Source: Nageia nagi (taxonomy: Eukaryota > Pinophyta). From it: 64,000 nt of DNA. Positions 34,700-45,640 of this stretch are shown piece after piece (position 1 is the first letter of the stretch; each line of letters begins with the position of its first letter). The stretch spans positions 38,192,001-38,256,000 of the forward strand of contig JBITNC010000001.1 in the NCBI GenBank assembly GCA_050084985.1, read 5' to 3'. Both the position numbers and the translations under genes were made by a program. The notes beneath the pieces are model-generated. The model had not been told where the DNA came from, ran no database searches, and was given only the letters and a program-made list of their open reading frames with translations.

Positions 34700-35940
34700 T
34701 TCAAATGGGTAAATGCCCTAAAGCTTTGGATAGATTACAAAAAAGAAGATTTAGGTTACATGCCCTTAAATTTGTTATGATATATGATCGCTTGTACATA
34801 AATTTTTTTGATCAAACCCTTCTTAGATGCATAATTAAAGATGAATTTCAAAGAATATTGTATGAATTGCATTACAAATTCTTTGGTGGGCACTATAGTG
34901 GACCAACTATAGCAGTAAAGGTGTTACAAGCTAGATACTACTAGCCCACTATATTTTAAAATTCATTTAAGATTGCATGAGAATGTGAAAAATGCAATAG
35001 ATTTGTGGGAAAAAGGAGATAAGCTACCATGCCTCTAAAACTAGTAGTGGTGGAAGAGCCTTTTCAATAATGGGGTATGGAATTTATTGGTGTCATAAAC
35101 CTTAATTCCTCAACTGGGCACAAGTTTGTTTTGACCACTACAGACTACTTCACTAGATGGTTAGAGGCTATGCCATGCAAACATGCAAATCAAGAAGCAG
35201 TGATAGAAATGATTAAAAATATAGTCATCCACTTTGGAATCCCACAAACTATAGTGTTAGATAATGGTTTGAAATTTATTGAAGGTAATCTATCAAGATT
35301 TGTAGCTCAATATGGAATTTACTAGCTATTCTCCTCAAATTATTACCCACAGGGTAATGGGTTAGCTAAATTGACTAACAAAAAACTTGACCCAAATTAT
35401 CAAGAGAACAATTGAAGGGAATCCTAGGTAGTGGCATTAATAATTGGATTATGCATTATGGGCTAATGGAATTAGTGTAAAATTAGCTATAAAGACATCT
35501 CCATACACATTAGTATTTGGTAAAAGACTAGTATTACCCATACACATGGAGTTACCAGCTTTGCAAATCCTGTAAGAAATGGAAGACCATGAATTTGAGC
35601 CATTACTATCTAGATATAATTAGCTCCTAAAATTGGAGGAAGATCACAACAAAGCATATGAGTCATTCCAACATCACCAAAGCATCATCAACAGATGGTT
35701 TGATAAGAAAAAGTCTTCTCGGGTGAAGTTTGAACTAGGTGATATTGTTCTCAAATAGGATGAGGAAAGAACAAAACTTGGAAGACACCAAAAATTTGAA
35801 TCACTTTGGAATGGGCCCTATGTCATTACCTAGGATATGCAGAACAATGCATTCAAGTTACAAAATGTTATTGGGTTTAAGGAATTATTTATTCCCATTA
35901 ATAGGATCTATTTAAAGCATTCTTGGGTGATGAGGTAAAG
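34700..35940 (+). pseudogene. Integrase, Element D
   Basis: The N-terminal zinc region at about 34855-35030 keeps ELHYKFFGGH and, in a shifted frame, ECEKCNRFVGKRR. The core at 35077-35325 reads MEFIGVINLNSSTGHKFVLT, TDYFTRWLEAMPCK and TIVLDNGLKF (second catalytic Asp). The first catalytic Asp position is Glu (MEFIG) and the third, in the GNGLA-x-xTN block at 35356-35376, is Lys (codon 35368-35370). The C-terminal region to about 35937 (VKFELGDIVL, NAFKLQN) is present with stops. It would have joined cDNA to the chromosome. Confidence 0.8.
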
Positions 35941-36514
35941 TTGGATTCCCCGTAAAGCATTGTGTAGTGTAAATACTATAAATAAATTATTTCTAAAAAA
36001 AAATTTGCACATTTTTCAAAAAGAATTAATGGCCTTCAATGATCAAATTTATTAGGAATTAATGTTGATATGCTACTTAGTTGTCAACTTTAATTCAGCC
36101 TAGGTAAGAGTTAATGTTGACATGCCTTCTAGTTGTAACTGAGTTAAATGGCATTTAAGAAAAGATTTCCTTAGATTTCATGAACCATCATATAATTACA
36201 ATAAGTTAAAGTTGATATGCTTTGAAATTACAAATCCAATTTATACCAACTAAGTTCATACAGTACACAAGTCTCAAGATCTTTAAGGAGTAATTGTCAT
36301 TAATAGAAATCTTGTCAAATCTTAGACAACTAAACTCCTCCCATACTCTTGGTTTGACACTTAACATATTTTGAGCACCCAAGTTTTAGAGCATTTAGAG
36401 TGAAGAATTCTTAGAGCTGAGCTATCTAGAGACAAAAGAGAAGTTGCAGGACCTCCTTCCACCTAGACTACAATTTTAATTATTACCAAAAGTTCAAGAA
36501 AGGGCAATATTATC
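35941..36514. other. Spacer between pol and ORF3 of Element D
   Basis: Noncoding. A TTAATGTTGATATGC / TTAATGTTGACATGC / TTAAAGTTGATATGC motif recurs at about 36059, 36110 and 36206, a weak 50-100 bp-spaced repeat. No splice or promoter signal can be assigned with confidence. Confidence 0.45.
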
Positions 36515-39337
36515 ATGGCAACTTCTCAATCATCCTTTGTAGCTAAAATTGAGCAACTCAACTTTCATTACAATAAGAATATCTCAAGAATGCTCCTAAA
36601 GTGAACTAGATCAAAATGGGAGTGATCAATCACATGGATACATGGAGAGCTTACCATAGCTACATGCTTTTGAGATTGAAAACTCTTGAAGTCGCCAGCA
36701 AAGGGAAATCTCTTGCTTAGTATAGGAGAGATGTCATGATTAAATAAGATTTGGCATATTATGTGCCTTATGAGTCATTCACATGCCCTAAGCTTTTATA
36801 CTCCCTAGTACATAGGCACCATCAAAAGGGGTATCAAATTGGCATGTATAAGGACACTAAAGAGGAATAGGCTATAGAACCTATGTTTGAAGCAGTGTTG
36901 GACTACTCTCTAGATTATATTGTCCAAGCATTTGTAGTTCTAGTTAATTGGACATTCCATGTGAAAAAGCAAAGTGACTTAAAGAAGGATAAATTTGATT
37001 TTTACATTAATGAAGATGAGATGCTGAACTAGATAAGTGAAAGCTACCAGGATAGCAAGAAATCAAAACTCTTACCAAGCTATCAAATAGCTCTTTTTGA
37101 AAGGAGAAAAGATAGGGAAGTGCTATAGGCACTTGCGATGATTCTAGGGAAGAAGACCTAGATAGAAGTAGATGAGGCCATGGTACACATGGTATATAAT
37201 ATTTTAGAAGCCCATGTATACTATGATTTCCCAACCTTCATAACTGAAGAAATTAAGAGATTCCTATTCAAGATAGAGAATTCAGACTTCAACATTCCTC
37301 CTACCTTTGGTGGCTTTTTGTCTATCAAAATTTGGATAAGTTAGTAGAGGTAGTGCTCCCAATTGAGTCAACCAATTCCAATGATGCTTTGGTTCCAATT
37401 GATTTGATGGTACCAATTTTGAGTAAATTGGATGGGTCTTATTATGAGTTTATAGATAAGTTTTTATGCCATTGTAGTAAAACTTTTGATTGAAAAATTC
37501 CCTAGTAGGCTACGTAAGAGCACAGTGAGAGAGTTGCAAGGTAGAAATAAAATTGGTGATTGATACTTTTTAAAAGATTGCACTCTAATAATAAGGTATG
37601 GATATTTTGACAAACCATTCTTTTTTCCTAAGTATGTGACCTCCCAATTGTATTCAATAGAGATGGGTAGGCAAATCTATGCAATAAATACTAAATATGG
37701 GGTTGGAAGAAATTTCAAATCCATTGTAAATATACAAGCATCTATAAAAAATTTTACTTTATTAGAGATAGGATGTATAGAAAGCATCACTAAATTCTTT
37801 GAATAAAATTTTAAGTTGAATAAAGTGGAAATTGCATGGATGTATGACCCATCAATGGAGATAATCTAGTTAATAAGGATGAGCAAGAAGCATCTGGCAT
37901 TCATACATGAAAATAGGCCACATATTGAGTATTTTGTAAATAAAACAAAGTAAGAGGTAAAATTATACCTTTATTGAGAATTTTTTCCTTTAAATAAAGC
38001 TTGGATGGCTTTGGAGAGAATAAGTAAGTATAGAAACTAGGAGAATAAGAGGTAAGATTTTACCCTCAACCTAGAGGTCCTCACCTAATTAGAATATCTT
38101 AGGTGGGGTCCCAATAAAATTCATTATTTTACAAAATTTAGATTTGAATACACAACCAAAATTCACTGCATTGAAGGTGAATTATTTGAAAATTTTAAAT
38201 ATGATAAATATTAGGAGGTAGAATATTCAAAGGATCCATTACTAGAGTTAAGATAGCCATTCCCTCCTCATTTTCATAGGAAACTTACTATAGAGGAGAG
38301 GATAGTACAGATAAGACAAGTAGCTGATATCATTCAACCTTTAAAGAAGGAAAAATAGTATCCCTCGAATACCACCACTTCTTCTAAGACTTCTCCTACA
38401 AGAACCTTCTCCTAATAAGATGAGAAAGATTCAAAATTTGGCTTAGAAGGACTAAAAACTAAAGAAGGAGTAAAGGCCCATTAAGAAGCCTCGATCAGTC
38501 ACAATAAGGTCACATTCATAACTAACTATCTCTTTAGCTTTAGAGGTAATGGAAGAACTACCAAGGGAGGTTATCTAAGAGGAAAAAATTCTTAATCCTA
38601 AAGAATTTAATTAACCACAAGACATTGAAGTTAATAGTACAGAATAGACCTAGGAACAACAACAAGAGGAAACCCTAGTAGAAGAACAAAGTCAAATTCA
38701 ACCAACTAGGGAAGGTCTACCTGAGTCCAGAGAAGCAACCATGATAGCACTCAAAGGAGGGCCAAGAGATGATGAGGATGATGATGATGAGTTTAAGAAA
38801 AAGGACTTTGGCCCAATGGATGACCCTAAAGAAATAGGTAAGGCAATGGAAGAAGCTGAGCCTAAACCAAAGGTACAACAATTAACTCCTCCCAAGCCAC
38901 CTCAATCAATTCAACAAGTAGAGATGCCTATAGTAGGTGAAATTATTTCTACCCATTATTTTACTCCAATTACCTCATAAGAGGAAATAAAATCCATTTT
39001 TTCTACACAAATTGTAGAGCCCATTGATTGGGCAACTTTTGTAAATAATTCTCTTGTGTTGCTTGAGCAATAATTGAGAATTTTGAGCAAAGTGATAGAG
39101 ATGGGAGATATTAAAATTGCTCAAATTCCTTTCAAAGGAGGACATTTAGAGATAAATCCTATGATTGTAATAAATGTGAATATGCAGAGTGCACTAGCCA
39201 TTGATCAATCTAGATTCCTAGTCAACACATCAATGGTAGCCAAGAAGAGTCTTCAATTAATGAATACTAAAATTGAAAAATTGAATAAAAAAGTTGATCA
39301 ATAAGAAAGAATGCTCCTTCAAAGATAAAACAATAGC
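36515..39337 (+). pseudogene. Third ORF (ORF3) of Element D, unknown function, first part
   Basis: ATG at 36515 gives MATSQSSFVAKIEQLNFHY, then a shift. A long frame follows with stops mostly at likely Gln codons (about 36640-37330; 37620-38415; 38741-38980; 39074-39304). Visible features are a MDTWRAYHSYMLLRLKTLE start, a globular mid part (FFFPKYVTSQLYSIEMGRQI), an acidic run at 38770-38800 (DDEDDDDEFKKKDFG), a Pro/Gln-rich stretch, and a heptad-like end (LQLMNTKIEKLNKKVDQ). No membrane segment or signal peptide is seen, so it does not look like an envelope gene. A similar ORF follows pol in Element H. Element E interrupts it at 39342. Confidence 0.6.
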
Positions 39338-39342
39338 CAAGT
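39338..39342. repeat. Target-site duplication of Element E, left (CAAGT)
   Basis: An exact partner lies at 45180-45184. Confidence 0.9.
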
Positions 39343-39935
39343 TGATGCACCGTCAAACGTTCATAACTTTTTATCCGACCGTCGGATCGTCTTGAAATTT
39401 TGAGGAGAGCTAGATATGGGTTTTTATCATGCGGTGGCAACCTCCTATGGGAGGCATGCATCCAAATGAAAAGTTTTTTGATTGACCTAAATCCATCATT
39501 TAGTGCCTCAAAATTAGCTTTTAGTGTCAGTTTTCAGGATTTTTCAATAAGTAGACTTTAATATCTTTTGTTGTAAGAGTTTGTTTAAGATAATAAGTGA
39601 GAGTTCCTTTAGTCCTTGTTAACTGAGCTTGCACACCCAATTTGGCCATGATCTGAGGACCTTTCTATTTTTAGAAAGTTTCCATTTGTCTATTTTTAGA
39701 AAGTTTCTATTTTTAGTAAGTGTGAGTTTTTAGACAGTTCATGATTTTCTGGAAGTGCAAGTTTTCTCTTGGCTATATGAGCTATTGTAACAGACCTAAA
39801 AAGGTAGTGCAGATTCAGAAGAATAAAATAAGGTGTGTGTTAAAAAAAAAGGGTTATTCTTCCATTGGTTTGCTTGTTGTGTAAATCAATTGCTTTTTGA
39901 AGATTTATTTGGATCTTCTAAGGGAATCTACACCA
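39343..39935 (+). repeat. 5' LTR of Element E
   Basis: 593 bp. It contains the palindrome TCCGACCGTCGGA near its start (about 39374), a feature of several plant gypsy LTRs, and an A9 run at about 39843. It pairs with 44586-45179. Confidence 0.95.
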
Positions 39936-39937
39936 TT

Positions 39938-39949
39938 TGGTATCAGAGT
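39938..39949 (+). other. Primer-binding site of Element E
   Basis: TGGTATCAGAGT lies 2 bp after the LTR and matches the Met-tRNA PBS at the first 11 bases. Confidence 0.9.
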
Positions 39950-40003
39950 GGGTGTGATCTTGCTAGGGGAAAAAAAGGAAAGAAAAAAAAATTAAAGAAG
40001 AAG

Positions 40004-41130
40004 ATGCCACCTAGGAGAGGAGGCAGAGCACCTAGAGGTGCCTATACTCAAATGAATAGGCAGATCATGTATCTGTAGGCCCAAATAACATGACTAACTA
40101 GTGCAATTGAGTGCATGGTAGAGAGAAATATGAATGCCCATCCAGATCTAAGATTTGATGGTGAAAGTATAGCTAATGAAGTTAGATCTGAGGTTCATAT
40201 GGATGCAGAACAAGAAGACCTAATGGGATATGGTCAACGTTTTGAGAATCGATTGATATGGGCTCTAGAAGGGCTTAAAGGAAATAATGCAGGGATCAAA
40301 ATTGAGATTCCTGAGTATGCTAGTGGATTAAAACCAGAGGAGTTGATCGATTGGATCAATAGCTAGAAAAATATTTTGAATGGAGTAACATTGCTAAAGA
40401 AAAGAAGGTAAAGCTTGCATGCACAAAGTTGAAGGGACATGCATTAATTTGGTTGGATCACCTATAGAATACACAACAAAGGGATGGCAAAGATAAGATC
40501 AGAGATTGGGCTAAAATGAAGAAGAAGCTAGAAGGGAAATTTATACCTGTGGACTACTCCCAGACCTTATTTTGCCAATTCCAAAATTTGTGACAAAAGG
40601 AATGAAGCGTTGAGGACTACACTAATGAATTTTATAAGCTTTCCATTCGAATAGAACCTAATGAAACAGAAGAGCAAAAGGTTGCAAGATACATAAATGG
40701 TCTGAAATTTATTATTCAAGATGAAATTAACATGCATCGCACTCCTACTATGGAGGATGCATATCAAATAGCCCTCAAGGCTGAGGAAAAATTGAGAAGG
40801 ACCAATCGAGGAGGAAAGAAGGGATTCACACCTTCGAATCGGGGGCGAGGAGGATCTAATTTCTCCAAGGGAGAATCCTCTGTACCCACTAAACAAGAAG
40901 AGGTAAACCAAAGTTAGAGAGGAAGGGGATACTCTAGAGGAAGAGGTAATGGAGGGGGTCGATCTACTACTGGCACATGGAAACCATTCATTTGTTATAG
41001 ATGTCATGAAGAAGGTCACAAGGCATCTGAATGTCCCCAATATGAGGCTGAAGAGAGGGGAAATGCTAGGGTTGCTCTAGTTGAGGAAGAAGAAGAGGAG
41101 GTTGAAATAGAAGTTTCTGCAGATATGGGT
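40004..41130 (+). pseudogene. Gag with CCHC zinc knuckle, Element E
   Basis: ATG at 40004 gives MPPRRGGRAPRGAYTQMNRQ. The capsid region follows with frame changes: KIEIPEYASGLKPEELIDWI, then HALIWLDHL and VEDYTNEFYKLSIR blocks, matching plant Retrotrans_gag. A basic Gly/Arg-rich stretch (40795-40950) precedes CYRCHEEGHKASEC at about 40996-41037, a complete CX2CX4HX4C knuckle. An acidic EEEEEE run follows. Stops occur at about 40076, 40364, 40590 and 40915. It forms the particle and binds element RNA. Confidence 0.85.
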
Positions 41131-41614
41131 GAGAACCTGATGATAAGAAGGACCCTGATTATTCCAAGGGAGGAGAACATGCAAGTTGAGGATAGTGGTA
41201 ATTGTTGGCTACGTACCAATATATTTCATACAAGATGCACAATAGGAGGAAAGGTATGTAACATTGTAATTGATGGTGGTAGTGTGAAAACATGGTTTCT
41301 ACTGTAATGGTTGATAAGTTGAACTCAAATGTCAAAAGCACCCATGTCCATATCGTGTTTCATGGATCAAGAAGGGAAATGAGGTAACTATTGATAAGAG
41401 GTGTCTAGTAAAGTTTTCCATTGGGGATACTTATAAAGATGAGGTATGGTGTGATGTAATTCCCATGGATGCATGTCATATATTATTGGGGAGACCTTGG
41501 CAGTTTGATAGGAAGACTCATCATGATGGAAGTAAGAACACTTACACATTCTGGAAAGATGGTGTAAAGGTGGTTCTTTTACCCCTTAAGGAAGAAGCCC
41601 AAGGATAAAGCCTT
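41131..41614 (+). pseudogene. Aspartic protease, Element E
   Basis: The frame carries IGGKVCNIVIDGGSVKTW at about 41241-41295, with the DGGS active-site loop, then a one-base shift (about 41290) after which TMVDKLN continues. The C-terminal half (DVIPMDACHILLGRPWQFDR, about 41455-41510) matches the LLGRPW end of chromovirus proteases. It matures Gag-Pol. Confidence 0.8.
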
Positions 41615-42620
41615 TTGACTGCAAAAAGATTTCTCACAGAAGCACGTGAAGTTGGTTGGTGTTATGCATTAATTGCACAAAAGGTAGAAACAAGGGATAT
41701 CCTCATACCACATGTAGTGAGGAAGTTGCTAAAGGAATATGCAGATGTCCTACCAGAAGAATTGCAGAATGGACTACCACCAAAGAGGGATATCCAGCAC
41801 CATATTGATTTAATCCCAAGATCATCTCTTCCTAATCAAGCAGCCTATCAGTTGAGCCCAACATAGAATGTTGAAATTAATAAACAAGTAACAGAATTGA
41901 TATAGAAGGGATTGGTTAGGGAGAGCATGAGTCCTTGTGCAACTCTTGCACTTTTGACTCCCAAGAAGGATGGCTCATGGCGGATGTGTGTTGATAGTAG
42001 GGCCATAAACAAGATCACCATAAGATATAGATTTCTGATGCCAAGGATTGATGATATGATGGATGCTTTAGCTGGCTCTAATTACTTTAGTAAGATTGAC
42101 CTGAGGAGTGGTTATTACCAAATTTAGATTCGAGAGGGTGATGAATGGAAGATAGCTTTTAAGACTTAAGATGGATTATACAAATGGATGGTGATGCCAT
42201 TTGGGTTATCCAATGCACCAAGTACCTTCATGCGGTTGATGAATAGAGTGCTACAGGAATACAGTGGTAAGTTTCTAGTGGTTTACTTTGATGATATTTT
42301 GATTTTTAGTAAGACTACAGAAGATCACATGCTTCACTTAAGGCTGGTGTTAGATTTGTTAAGAAAGGAGAAATTGTATGCCAATATTAAGAAGTGTAGC
42401 TTCTTTCAAGAGAGCTTAGTATTTTTGGGGTTTGTAGTTTCAAGAGATGGCCTCAAAATAGATGAAGAAAAGGTGAGGACAATCATTGAGTGGCCTGTCC
42501 CAAGAAATGTAACAGAGGTACGAAGTTTCCATGTATCAACAACTTTCTATAGGAAATTCATTAGGAATTTTAGTAGCATTACTGCCCCCATCACAAAATA
42601 CACGAAGGGGAGGGAATTTA
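41615..42620 (+). pseudogene. Reverse transcriptase, Element E
   Basis: The frame has [56 protein letters not shown] and [14 protein letters not shown] (first Asp kept), then WMVMPFGLSNAPSTFMRLMN and VVYFDDILIFSK. YFDD at 42284-42295 is intact, as is the LGFVVSRDGLKID thumb block. Stops interrupt at about 41866, 41904, 42126 and 42168, all at likely Gln codons. Apart from those the domain is complete. Confidence 0.92.
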
Positions 42621-43110
42621 TATGGACAGAGGAAGCAACAAAGAGTTTTGAGCTTTTGAAAAGGAAGGTAACAACAACACCTATCTTAGTGTTACTAGAT
42701 TTTGAAAAACTATTTGAAGTTGATTGTGATGCCTCACATATTGGGATTGGAGCTGTGTTGAGCCAAGGAGGAAGATCGGTAGCATTCTTTAGTGAGAAAT
42801 TGAATGAGGTAAGGAAGAACTACTCCACTTATGATGTCAAATTTTATGCTATTGTACAAGCACTAAGATATTGGCATCATTACCTGCTATCCAAGGAGTT
42901 TGTGCTTTTTATTGACCATGAAGCATTATGGTATGTCAATTCCCAAAAGAAAGTGGATAAAAGGCATGCAAAGTGGGTATCATTTTTGCAAGAGTATGAA
43001 TTCACTTTGAAGCATAAATCAGGAAAACAGAATAAGGTGGTGGATGCACTGAGTAGGAAATCATTATTTCTGACAACCATGGAAAATGTAGTGGTTGGAT
43101 TTGAGGGTAT
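42621..43110 (+). pseudogene. RNase H, Element E
   Basis: It continues in the open frame 42188-43267. Motifs are FEVDCDASHIGIGAVLSQ (catalytic Asp), SEKLNEVRKNYSTYDVKFYA, where the usual Glu of the KE motif is Lys, and FIDHEALWYV (Asp kept). The end KHKSGKQNKVVDALSRK is the standard link to integrase. One catalytic residue is therefore lost. Confidence 0.9.
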
Positions 43111-44100
43111 CAAAGATATGTATGAAGATGATGCTGATTTTGGACCGATGATGCAACAGTTTAAGAATCCAACCTTTGGTCAAAGTGGTAACATTCTTTC
43201 AAATACATTATATAGGATGGTTACTTATTTAGAGGCACACAATTATGTATTCCAATTGGTTCTATGAGGGAGAATATTTTGAGGGAGCTTCATAGTGGAG
43301 GTCTGGCAGGACACTTTGGGATAGATAAGACATTGGTGCTTGTTGCAAAAAAGTACTATTGGCCAAAGCTAAGGAGAGATGTGATCAAATTTGTTAATCA
43401 ATGCAGGATATGTCAAATGGCAAAGGGCCATGCCCAAAATACTGGCTTGTATATGCCCTTACCTATTCGATGGGAGCATGGGTCGACTTAAGCATGGACT
43501 TTGTGTTGGGATTACCACGTACTCAATGAGGTAAGGACTCCATCTTTGTTGTTGTTGATAGGTTCTCTAAGATGGCCCATTTCATTGCATGTCAGAAGAC
43601 AGAGGATGCCACTAGTGTCGTAGTTCTATTTTTTTATGAAATTGTTAGGTTGCATGGTGTTCTAAAATCCATTACCTCAGATCGAGATGTCAAATTCTTG
43701 AGCCATTTCTGGAGAACATTATGGAAAAAGTTGGGTACATAATTACAGTTCAGTAGTGCTTATCATCCACAAACTGATGGCCAGACCAAGGTTGTAAATC
43801 ATAGCTTGGGAAATTTGTTAAGGTGTATAGTTGGTGCAAAACCAAAGCAATGGGATAGAGCATTAGCACAATCAGAATTTGCATATAATAGTTCAATGAA
43901 TCATTCAACAGGGAAATTGCCTTTCCAAATTGTTTATGGCCAAAATCCTAAGGGTGTCCTTAGTTGAATTACCAATCATAGACAATATTAGTGATAATGT
44001 AGAGGCATTTGCAGAGCACATACACCAACTACAGGAGGAGGTTCAGGCATGATTGCAAGAGAATAATAGTAAGTATAAAGTAGCAGTAGATGCACATAGG
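43111..44100 (+). pseudogene. Integrase, Element E
   Basis: A complete HHCC zinc region at 43264-43440 reads ELHSGGLAGHFGIDKT and FVNQCRICQMAKG. The core runs at about 43495-43950 with [26 protein letters not shown] (catalytic Asp) and [19 protein letters not shown]. In the last block the catalytic Glu is Lys (codon 43788-43790), a G-to-A change. Frameshifts lie near 43490 and 43965. It would integrate the cDNA. Confidence 0.88.
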
Positions 44101-44570
44101 AGAAAAAAGATTTTTTAGGAGGGCAACTTAGTGATGGTCCACCTTCGTAAGGAGAGGTTTCCCAAAGGCACCTATAATAAGTTGAAGCTAAAGAAGATTC
44201 ATCCATGTAGGATTCTTGAGAAAAGGAACAACAATGCATCTAAGGTGGGATTGCCAAATAATTTAGATATTTCTCCTATTTTTATTGTCTCTGATTTATA
44301 TGCTTTCCATGGTGATGATGAAGATGTTGAGGCTACAACTCCAATACAATGGGAGCAATAGGTTCCTAAGAAAAACAAGGAGCACATTACACAGATCCTT
44401 GATCAGATAGTGTTCAACACTCAACAAGGGAGCTATACCAAGTACCTGGTATAATGGGAAGGGCTATCAGTAGTGGATAATACATGGGTTTTAGAGGGGG
44501 AAGTAAGGAGGATTGCTAATGATAAACTTCAGGAATTTCAATAGTAGAACTCATAGGAGCAGAGTTCCTT
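44101..44570 (+). pseudogene. Integrase C-terminus and chromodomain, Element E
   Basis: A GNLVMVHLRKERFPKGTYNK block (44121-44185) is the GPY/F-type C-terminal region, with KLKLKKIHPCRILEK and LDISPIFIVSDLYAFHGDD. After a TAG at 44360 comes ITQILDQIVFNTQQGSYTKY, LV, a TAG, and WEGLSVVDNTWVLEGEV (about 44385-44510). The YLVxWxG...TW pattern is the chromodomain of chromoviruses, which reads histone marks and guides integration to heterochromatin. Confidence 0.88.
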
Positions 44571-44585
44571 TCAACCAGAGGAGAA

Positions 44586-45179
44586 TGATGCACCGTCAAA
44601 TGTTCATAACTTTTGATCCGACCGTCGGATTGTCTTGAAATTTTGAGGAGAGCTAGATATGGGTTTTTATCATGCGGTGGCAAACTCCTATGGGAGGCAT
44701 GCATCCAAATGAAAAGTTTTTTGATTGACCTAAATCCATCATTTAGTGCCTCAAAATTAGCTTTTAGTGTTAGTTTTTAGGATTTTTCAATAAGTAGACT
44801 TTAATATCTTTTATTGTAAGAGTTTGTTTAAGATAATAAGTGAGAGTTCCTTTAGTCCTTGTTAACTGAGCTTGCACACCCAATTTGGCCATGATCTAAG
44901 GACCTTTCTATATTTATAAAGTTTCCATTTGTCTATTTTTAGAAAGTTTCTATTTTTAGTAAGTGCGAGTTTTCAGACGGTTCATGATTTTCTGGAAGTG
45001 CAAGTTTTCTCTTGGCTATATGAGCTATTGTAACAGACCTGAAAAAGGTAGTGTAGATTCAGAAGAATAAAATAAGGTGTGTGTTAAAAAAAAAGGGTTA
45101 TTCTTCCATTGGTTTGCTTGTTGTGTAAATCAATTACTTTTTGGAGATTTATTTGGATCTTCTAAGGGAATCTGCACCA
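44586..45179 (+). repeat. 3' LTR of Element E
   Basis: 594 bp, preceded by a purine-rich CCAGAGGAGAA. It differs from the 5' LTR mainly by transitions and one extra A in the GAAAAAGG run. Confidence 0.95.
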
Positions 45180-45184
45180 CAAGT
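45180..45184. repeat. Target-site duplication of Element E, right (CAAGT)
   Basis: An exact partner of 39338-39342. The coiled-coil ORF of Element D resumes after it. Confidence 0.9.
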
Positions 45185-45428
45185 TGTAGAAAAAAAATAA
45201 AGATTTGATTATAAAGTTGGAGAAGAAGAAGATAGAATTTGATAAGAGCATGGTTACATCAAAAGAGTAGTTAGACACTACCAATCAAATGATAGAAGAA
45301 TTGAAGGCTTAGGTTGCAGTGGTAGATGCTCAAAAAGTTAAGCAGATTAAGGCTGAGATATAAAGTATCAATCCAAAAAATAAGATTCTATCATAAGATA
45401 ATGCATGATAATCATAGCCAAAATCAAA
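45185..45428 (+). pseudogene. ORF3 of Element D, resumed end
   Basis: The heptad-like Lys/Glu/Leu pattern of the third ORF continues after the TSD (LIIKLEKKKIEFDKSMV, then MIEELKA and KVKQIKAEI) to about 45390 with stops at likely Gln codons. This supports E having split one ORF. The frame then ends at the antisense PBS. Confidence 0.6.
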
Positions 45429-45640
45429 GCTCTGATACTAGATGTTATGATCCTAATGGATGATAATTAGATTATAGCTTAATACTACAAAAATACACTA
45501 ATCCTACACTAATGATTTGCTTGTGCCACTTTGAGGGGGTCACCTCCTTGAGAATCACTTCTCACATAAAACTCAACTCATTATTCTTTTTTCACAATAA
45601 TCGAGAAACTCCCTATAAATAGCTTTTACAATATAAGTAA
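45429..45640 (-). repeat. Antisense LTR stub with PBS
   Basis: GCTCTGATACTA at 45429-45440 is the reverse complement of a Met-type PBS (one change from TGGTATCAGAGC), with AAAGC continuing as in the common TATCAGAGCTTT form. The adjoining TGTTATGATCC at 45443 would be the LTR end of a minus-strand element running rightwards. No body of this element follows on the left and the LTR stops within about 200 bp, so it is a remnant at the junction between D and H. Confidence 0.5.

Larger units (their letters stand above)
39343..45179 (+). mobile_element. Element E: chromovirus (Ty3/gypsy with chromodomain)
   Basis: LTRs at 39343-39935 and 44586-45179 start TGATGCACC and end CACCA. There is a perfect TSD CAAGT, a Met-type PBS and a purine tract. 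The order is gag with zinc knuckle, protease, RT, RNase H, integrase, chromodomain. The total is 5837 bp. The LTRs differ at about 18-20 sites by hand count in 593 bp plus one indel, about 3%, so this is the best preserved insertion in the window. Stops remain in gag and pol. It sits in ORF3 of Element D. Confidence 0.95.
29858..45428 (+). mobile_element. Element D: Tat-like Ty3/gypsy element with extra RNase H and a third ORF
   Basis: The order from the PBS is gag (30019-31700), protease (about 31900-32300), archaeal-type RNase H (32544-32935), RT (33370-34110), degenerate RNase H (34110-34640), integrase (34700-35940) and a long hydrophilic ORF (36515-39337, continued 45185-45410). A second RNase H of the plant/archaeal type marks the Tat lineage of Ty3/gypsy. 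Chromovirus E interrupts it at 39343-45179. The 3' LTR is not found: the sequence meets an antisense LTR stub at 45429. All frames are broken. Confidence 0.7.

Noticed and set aside
38698-38895. Minus-strand Ser-rich frame
   Set aside because: It is the complement of the acidic Asp/Glu run in ORF3 of Element D.
36515-39337. Envelope-like gene after pol
   Set aside because: Considered because Athila-type elements carry env-like ORFs here. No signal peptide, membrane segment or cysteine pattern is visible, so the env label is not used.
40567-41040. Minus-strand 157-codon frame
   Set aside because: Complement of the gag and zinc-knuckle region of Element E; no motif of its own.
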